Shown one piece after another: positions 60,076-64,000 of a DNA stretch of 64,000 nt (position 1 is its first letter; each line of letters starts with the position of its first letter). A program made the translations under genes and the position numbers. The DNA is from Streptomyces marispadix (lineage in GTDB: Bacteria; Actinomycetota; Actinomycetes; Streptomycetales; Streptomycetaceae): the NCBI RefSeq assembly GCF_022524345.1, contig NZ_JAKWJU010000002.1, positions 6,128,001 through 6,192,000 of the forward strand. Direction: 5' to 3'. A model generated the notes under the pieces. The model was not told where the DNA came from and searched no databases. It saw only the letters and a list, made by a program, of their open reading frames with translations.

Positions 60076-61548
60076 ATGGCGGCACCACCAGGGCAGACGC
60101 CCTCCCGCAGGGGGAGGCGCGGCCCGGGACGACTCCTGCCGGGACGCCGCTTCCCGCACTGGCTCCGGCGCCTGCCCGCGCCGCGCGCACCGCACGGACC
60201 GCTGCGCACCGGCGCGGCCTGCTGCGCCGTGCTGTTGCTGCTGCCGCTGACCGCATGCGGCGGTGCGAGCGTCTCGGACGACCGCTCCGGCACGTTCACC
60301 ACCATGGGCTTCGGGCTGGGCGACGCGATCGCCACGTCCCGGATCGACGACGCGCGCAAGGCGCTCGCGCCGAAGGGGATGAAGCTCCAGATCAACGAAG
60401 GCGCCTTCGACGAGCAGCAGTTCCTCTCCGCCGTGGCCGCCGGCGACCCCCCGGACGTCGTGAACATGGACCGCACGCTGATGGGCGGCTACGCGGCCCG
60501 CGGCGCGCTGCTCCCGCTGAACGAATGCCTGCGCAAGGAACACGTCGACACCGGCAAGTACCAGAAGTCGGCGATCAAGGAGACGACGCTCGACGGCGAG
60601 ATCTACGGAATGCCTGACAGCTTCGACAGCCGCATCCTCCTCATGGACGCGTCCGTGCTGAGGAAGGCCGGACACGGTGCCACCGACAAGGACGTGGACA
60701 CCTCCGACCTGAAGGGACTGCGCAAGCTCACCTCGGAGCTGAAGCAGTCGCAGGGCCGCAAGCTGACCCGTATCGGCTTCGACCCGAAGATCCCCGAGTT
60801 CTTCCCGATGTGGGTACGGGCCAACGGCGGCTCCCTGCTCAGCCCGGACGGCCGCACCGCGCGACTGGACAGCGAGCCCGTGGTGGAGGCCCTCACCTAC
60901 ACGGCGAAGCTGATCGAAGACCAGGGCGGCTGGGGGAAGTTCAAGGCGCTGCGTGACTCCTTCGACCAGTTCGGCAAGGGCAATCAGCTCGCCAGGCACC
61001 AGGTGGGCGCCTACCCCATGGAGGACTGGTACGTGGCCGTGCTCGGCGACACCTCACCGCAGGTCGACCTCGGCAGCGGCTATGTGAAGGACCGCGAGGG
61101 CAAGCCCGTCAACTACGTCTCCGGAACGGGCTGGGCGATACCCAAGGGCAGCAGGCACGTCGACGAGGCATGCACCTTCATCAAGACCATGACCTCCACC
61201 CGCGCCTGGGTGAAGGCCGCCAAGACCAAGGCGGAGGAGGTGCGTTCGCACGACGCCGTCTACACCGGCGACTTCACCGGCAACCTGGAGGCCGACCGGA
61301 TCATCGAGTCGAAGGTGTGGAAGCCGAGCGGAAAGAAGGCGTTCGACGACGCGACACGGCGCCTCTACGACATCCAGGCCGAGGGCTTCGCGGTCCCGGC
61401 GAACGCCGCGGGCTCGGAGTTCAAACAGGCCTGGCAGAACGCGTGCAACCGCGTCCTCTCCGGTGACCAGACGCCCAGGCAGGCGCTGGAGGAGGCCCAG
61501 GGCGAGGCACAGAGCGCCCTCGACATAGCGAACCAGGGGCGGAGGTGA
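60076..61548 (+). CDS. ABC transporter sugar-binding lipoprotein
   Basis: A 490-residue extracellular solute-binding protein of the family 1 (MalE/UgpB) type. An unusually long basic N-terminus (about 45 residues) precedes the helix and lipobox LPLTACGG, so the mature protein is lipid-anchored. Binding-protein features: INEGAFDEQQFLSAVAAGDPPDVVNMDR, GEIYGMPDSFDSRILLMD, FPMWVRANGGSLLSPDG, YVSGTGWAIPKGS and CTFIKTMTS. ATG 60076 has AAGGAGAGAAC upstream. It starts the importer unit behind operator 2; no ATPase is encoded, as is usual in Streptomyces where MsiK serves many importers. Confidence 0.92.
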   Translation: MAAPPGQTPSRRGRRGPGRLLPGRRFPHWLRRLPAPRAPHGPLRTGAACCAVLLLLPLTACGGASVSDDRSGTFTTMGFGLGDAIATSRIDDARKALAPKGMKLQINEGAFDEQQFLSAVAAGDPPDVVNMDRTLMGGYAARGALLPLNECLRKEHVDTGKYQKSAIKETTLDGEIYGMPDSFDSRILLMDASVLRKAGHGATDKDVDTSDLKGLRKLTSELKQSQGRKLTRIGFDPKIPEFFPMWVRANGGSLLSPDGRTARLDSEPVVEALTYTAKLIEDQGGWGKFKALRDSFDQFGKGNQLARHQVGAYPMEDWYVAVLGDTSPQVDLGSGYVKDREGKPVNYVSGTGWAIPKGSRHVDEACTFIKTMTSTRAWVKAAKTKAEEVRSHDAVYTGDFTGNLEADRIIESKVWKPSGKKAFDDATRRLYDIQAEGFAVPANAAGSEFKQAWQNACNRVLSGDQTPRQALEEAQGEAQSALDIANQGRR

Positions 61549-61553
61549 CGACC

Positions 61554-62621
61554 GTGCCCAGCCCGACTGACGAAGCCCGCCGCGACGAGGCAGGCCGTAC
61601 CGGTACGGCAGCGAGGACCGGCACCGCAGCGACGACCGGCACGGCAGGACGGACCGGCGGTGCGCCCGTGCCCGGCGCAGCCCCCGCCGACCGCCGGGAG
61701 CGTGCCCGCCGCTGGCGTGCCTCATGGCGCCGCAGCGAGACGCGTGCCGCCTATGGATTCCTCTCCCCGTGGATCTTCGGATTCGTCGTCCTCACCGCGG
61801 GGCCGATGATCGCGACGCTCTATCTGTCGTTCACCAACTACGACGGCATCAGCGAGCCGCGCGGCGTCGGAATGGAGAACTACCGGCAGCTCTTCGAGGA
61901 CCCGTCCGTCGCCAAGTCCCTCATGAACACCCTGGTGTTCACGGTGCTGAGGGTGCCGCTGTCGATGGCCGTGGCACTCGCGCTCGCCATGCTGCTGCTG
62001 CGCGTCGGCCGCGCCACGGGCTTCTTCCGCACCCTGTTCTATCTGCCGGTGATGACACCGTCGGTGGCCGTCGGCATCCTCTTCCTGCTGCTGTTCAACG
62101 GCAACGTCGGCCTGATCAACACGGTCCTGGGTTTCGTCGGCATCGACGGGCCGAGCTGGACGACGGACGGCGACTGGATCAAACCCGGTCTGGTGCTGAC
62201 GACCCTGTGGTCGGTCGGCTCCACGGTCATCATCTATCTGGCGGCGCTGAGGAACGTCCCTCAGGAGCTGTACGAGGCCGCGGAGATCGACGGCGTCGGC
62301 CGCCGCCAGGCGTTCGTCCATGTGACGCTGCCGCAGATCTCGGGCGCGCTGTTCTTCACGCTGATCGTCAACACCATCGCGTCGCTCCAGACGTTCACCG
62401 AGGCGTACACGGCCTTCTTCGGCTCCGCCAACTCCCAGACGTACAGCAACGACGCCGCGCTGTTCTACGTCGTGCACCTCTTCCAGCAGGCGTTCCAGTA
62501 CATGCACCTGGGATACGCCTCCGCCCTCGCCTGGCTGCTCTTCCTGGTGATACTCGCGATCACCCTCGTCCAGGCCCGGCTCAGCAAGCGGTTCGTCTAC
62601 TACGAGGGTGAGGAGCGATGA
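61554..62621 (+). CDS. ABC sugar permease, MalF type
   Basis: A 355-residue inner-membrane permease with six helices after an Arg/Thr/Ala-rich N-terminus of about 60 residues. AYGFLSPWIFGFVVLTAGPMIATLYLSF is the first helix. The ATPase-contact EAA loop is YEAAEIDGVGRRQAFVHVTLPQ. GTG 61554 is preferred because GGAGG ends 8 nt upstream; GTG 61545 overlaps the stop of the binding protein and the SD itself. The stop overlaps the next ATG. Confidence 0.9.
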   Translation: MPSPTDEARRDEAGRTGTAARTGTAATTGTAGRTGGAPVPGAAPADRRERARRWRASWRRSETRAAYGFLSPWIFGFVVLTAGPMIATLYLSFTNYDGISEPRGVGMENYRQLFEDPSVAKSLMNTLVFTVLRVPLSMAVALALAMLLLRVGRATGFFRTLFYLPVMTPSVAVGILFLLLFNGNVGLINTVLGFVGIDGPSWTTDGDWIKPGLVLTTLWSVGSTVIIYLAALRNVPQELYEAAEIDGVGRRQAFVHVTLPQISGALFFTLIVNTIASLQTFTEAYTAFFGSANSQTYSNDAALFYVVHLFQQAFQYMHLGYASALAWLLFLVILAITLVQARLSKRFVYYEGEER

Positions 62622-63562
62622 CACAGCTCACCACGCCACCCGGGGGCGCGCCCGCTTCCGCCCCGTCCGCCGCCGACGCGTCCGCGGAGGCGCGCACGGC
62701 CCGCCCGAGGAGGGTGCGCCACCCCAGGGAGACGGCCGGGCCGGTCGGCCGCACCCTGCGGCTCATCGCGCTCGCCGCGATCTCCGTGGTCTTCATCTAT
62801 CCGTTCCTGTGGCTGGTCAGCGCCTCGCTCAAGCCGTCGGAGAGCGTCTTCGACAACGTGCTGATCCCGCACGTCTTCCAGTGGGAGAACTACACCGGCA
62901 TCTGGGACGAGGTGCCCCTGCTGACCTGGGTCGGCAACAGCGTCGTCGTCACCCTCGCCGCGGCCGTCACCGTCACCGTCAGCAGCGCGATCGTCGCCTT
63001 CGGCTTCGCCTACTTCCGATTCCCGGGCAGGAACGCGCTGTTCGGGCTCGTCATCTCCACGATGATGCTGCCCGCCGTGGTGCTGATGATCCCGCAGTAC
63101 CTGGTGTGGAACTGGCTCCACCTGGCCAGCAGCCAGATCCCCCTGTGGGCGCCCAACCTCTTCGGCAGCGCCTTCTACATCTTCCTGCTGCGCCAGTTCT
63201 TCCTCGGCCTGCCCCGCGACCTGTTCGAGGCGGCACGCATCGACGGGGCGAGCTACTGGGGAATGTTCTGGCGGATCGCGCTTCCGCTGTGCAAGCCCGC
63301 GCTCGTCGTCACCTTCATCTTCGAGGTGCACGCGTCGTGGACGGACCTCGTACGGCCGCTGGTGTATCTGCGAGACCCGGAGCTGTACACGGTGCCGCGC
63401 GGACTGAAGGCGGTGCTCGACCAGTTCGGGGAGGGGGGCGAGATGCGCTGGGAGGTCGTGGCCGCCGCGAGCGTCATCGTCACCGTACCCATGATCATCG
63501 CGTTCTTCCTCTGTCAGAGGCATTTCGTGGAGGGCATCGCGACACAGGGACGGAAGGGTTGA
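62618..63562 (+). CDS. ABC sugar permease, MalG type
   Basis: A 314-residue permease. First helix LIALAAISVVFIYPFLWLVSASLK, then NSVVVTLAAAVTVTVSSAIVAFGFAYFRFPGRN, and the EAA loop FEAARIDGASYWGMFWRIALPLCKPAL. The last helix is near IVTVPMIIAFFLCQRHFVEG, a typical MalG C-terminus. ATG 62618 is in an ATGA overlap with the first permease and the stop overlaps the ROK gene start (TGATG). Partner of the 61554 permease. Confidence 0.92.
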   Translation: MTQLTTPPGGAPASAPSAADASAEARTARPRRVRHPRETAGPVGRTLRLIALAAISVVFIYPFLWLVSASLKPSESVFDNVLIPHVFQWENYTGIWDEVPLLTWVGNSVVVTLAAAVTVTVSSAIVAFGFAYFRFPGRNALFGLVISTMMLPAVVLMIPQYLVWNWLHLASSQIPLWAPNLFGSAFYIFLLRQFFLGLPRDLFEAARIDGASYWGMFWRIALPLCKPALVVTFIFEVHASWTDLVRPLVYLRDPELYTVPRGLKAVLDQFGEGGEMRWEVVAAASVIVTVPMIIAFFLCQRHFVEGIATQGRKG

Positions 63563-64000
63563 TGGCACTGGCATCGGACCGGCAGGAAGACCAGAACGCC
63601 TCGCGGGCCGTACTCGCCCTCGACGTCGGGGGCACCAAACTCGCGGCGGGCGTGGTGCGTTCGGACGGGAAGGTGCTCTCGTACGCCAAGTGCCCGACGG
63701 GGGTGGCGGACGGGCCCGCGGCATGCCTCGACCGGCTGTTCGCACTCGGCCGCGAGGTGCTGGACGAGCTGCCGGACGAGCACCGCGCGGACGGACGGAG
63801 GCACGGCCGGCCGACGCTGCTGGGCACCGGCATCGGCTGCGGCGGACCGCTCGACCCGGTGCGGGGCGTGCTGATCGCCCCGCCCCATCTGCCGGGCTGG
63901 AAGGACATCCCCGTCACGCGGCTCGCGGAGGACGCCTACGGGATGCCCGCCGTCCTCGACAACGACGGCACAGCGGGTGCGGCGGGGGAGTGGCGCTTCG
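63562..64000 (+). CDS. ROK-family sugar kinase, 5' part only
   Basis: The first 146 codons of a ROK protein; the gene runs off the window. AVLALDVGGTKLAAGVVRSDG at residues 16-36 is the phosphate-1 ATP motif. GTGIGCGGPLDPVRGVLIAPPHLPGW and AVLDNDGTAGAAGEW follow, with the catalytic Asp in DNDGTA (usually DNDANA). There is no N-terminal HTH, so it is a kinase and not a ROK repressor. It probably phosphorylates the sugar released by the glycosidase. ATG 63562 overlaps the permease stop by one base. Confidence 0.88.
   Translation, partial: MALASDRQEDQNASRAVLALDVGGTKLAAGVVRSDGKVLSYAKCPTGVADGPAACLDRLFALGREVLDELPDEHRADGRRHGRPTLLGTGIGCGGPLDPVRGVLIAPPHLPGWKDIPVTRLAEDAYGMPAVLDNDGTAGAAGEWRF

Overview
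The window is 64 kb of very GC-rich actinomycete DNA. Start codons are often GTG or TTG, most genes have a GGAGG-like ribosome binding site, and many neighbours share ATGA or GTGA overlaps. The gene content points to Streptomyces or a close relative: WhiJ-type XRE/DUF5753 regulators with DUF397 partners, a DUF6227 protein, an egtABCD ergothioneine operon, an LAETG sortase substrate, a possible DasR-type site and bacterial NHEJ enzymes. I saw no rRNA, tRNA, CRISPR array, transposase or prophage. All names come from motifs read by eye, since no database search was possible.

Layout. 0-9 kb: a DUF6227 protein, a phosphoribosyltransferase followed by a 23-bp tandem repeat, a zinc alcohol dehydrogenase, an FAD/Rieske oxidoreductase, an LCP cell-wall ligase and a long acyl-CoA dehydrogenase. 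9-14 kb: two WhiJ-like modules (XRE + DUF397, one with a divergent HATPase) on either side of a SAM methyltransferase. 14-18 kb: a UspA protein, a flavoprotein disulfide reductase and a LigD-type primase-polymerase. 18-23 kb: egtA-egtB-egtC-egtD. 23-30 kb: a TetR regulator with two small membrane proteins, a Ser/Thr kinase, a second primase-polymerase, an ATP-dependent DNA ligase, DoxX and thioredoxin. 30-37 kb: mostly secreted proteins (AA10 LPMO, ceramidase, S1 protease, LAETG surface protein) plus a luciferase-like flavoprotein. 37-44.6 kb: an acyl-CoA catabolic locus with a frameshifted thiolase, LysR, two CoA-transferase subunits, 3-hydroxyacyl-CoA dehydrogenase and acyl-CoA dehydrogenase.

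44.6-52.6 kb is accessory in character: a second DUF574-type methyltransferase, a VanZ protein with a histone-H1-like Lys/Ala tail, an alditol oxidase, a third WhiJ-like regulator, and a 1108-residue NACHT NTPase with a leucine-rich C-terminus resembling the bacterial NLR-like proteins linked to antiphage defence.

52.6-64 kb: a metallo-beta-lactamase-fold hydrolase and a mycothiol-type DinB protein, then a tightly packed carbohydrate operon. It encodes a double metallo-beta-lactamase protein fused to a sandwich domain, a TIM-barrel glycosidase, a LacI regulator, an ABC sugar importer and a ROK kinase cut by the window end. A perfect 18-bp palindrome before the importer and a one-mismatch copy before the first gene mark the operon as a LacI regulon.

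The strongest candidates for something undescribed are the NACHT-LRR protein beside an XRE/DUF5753 gene, the double-MBL/glycosidase/importer regulon, the VanZ-histone-tail fusion, and the paired WhiJ modules around a methyltransferase.
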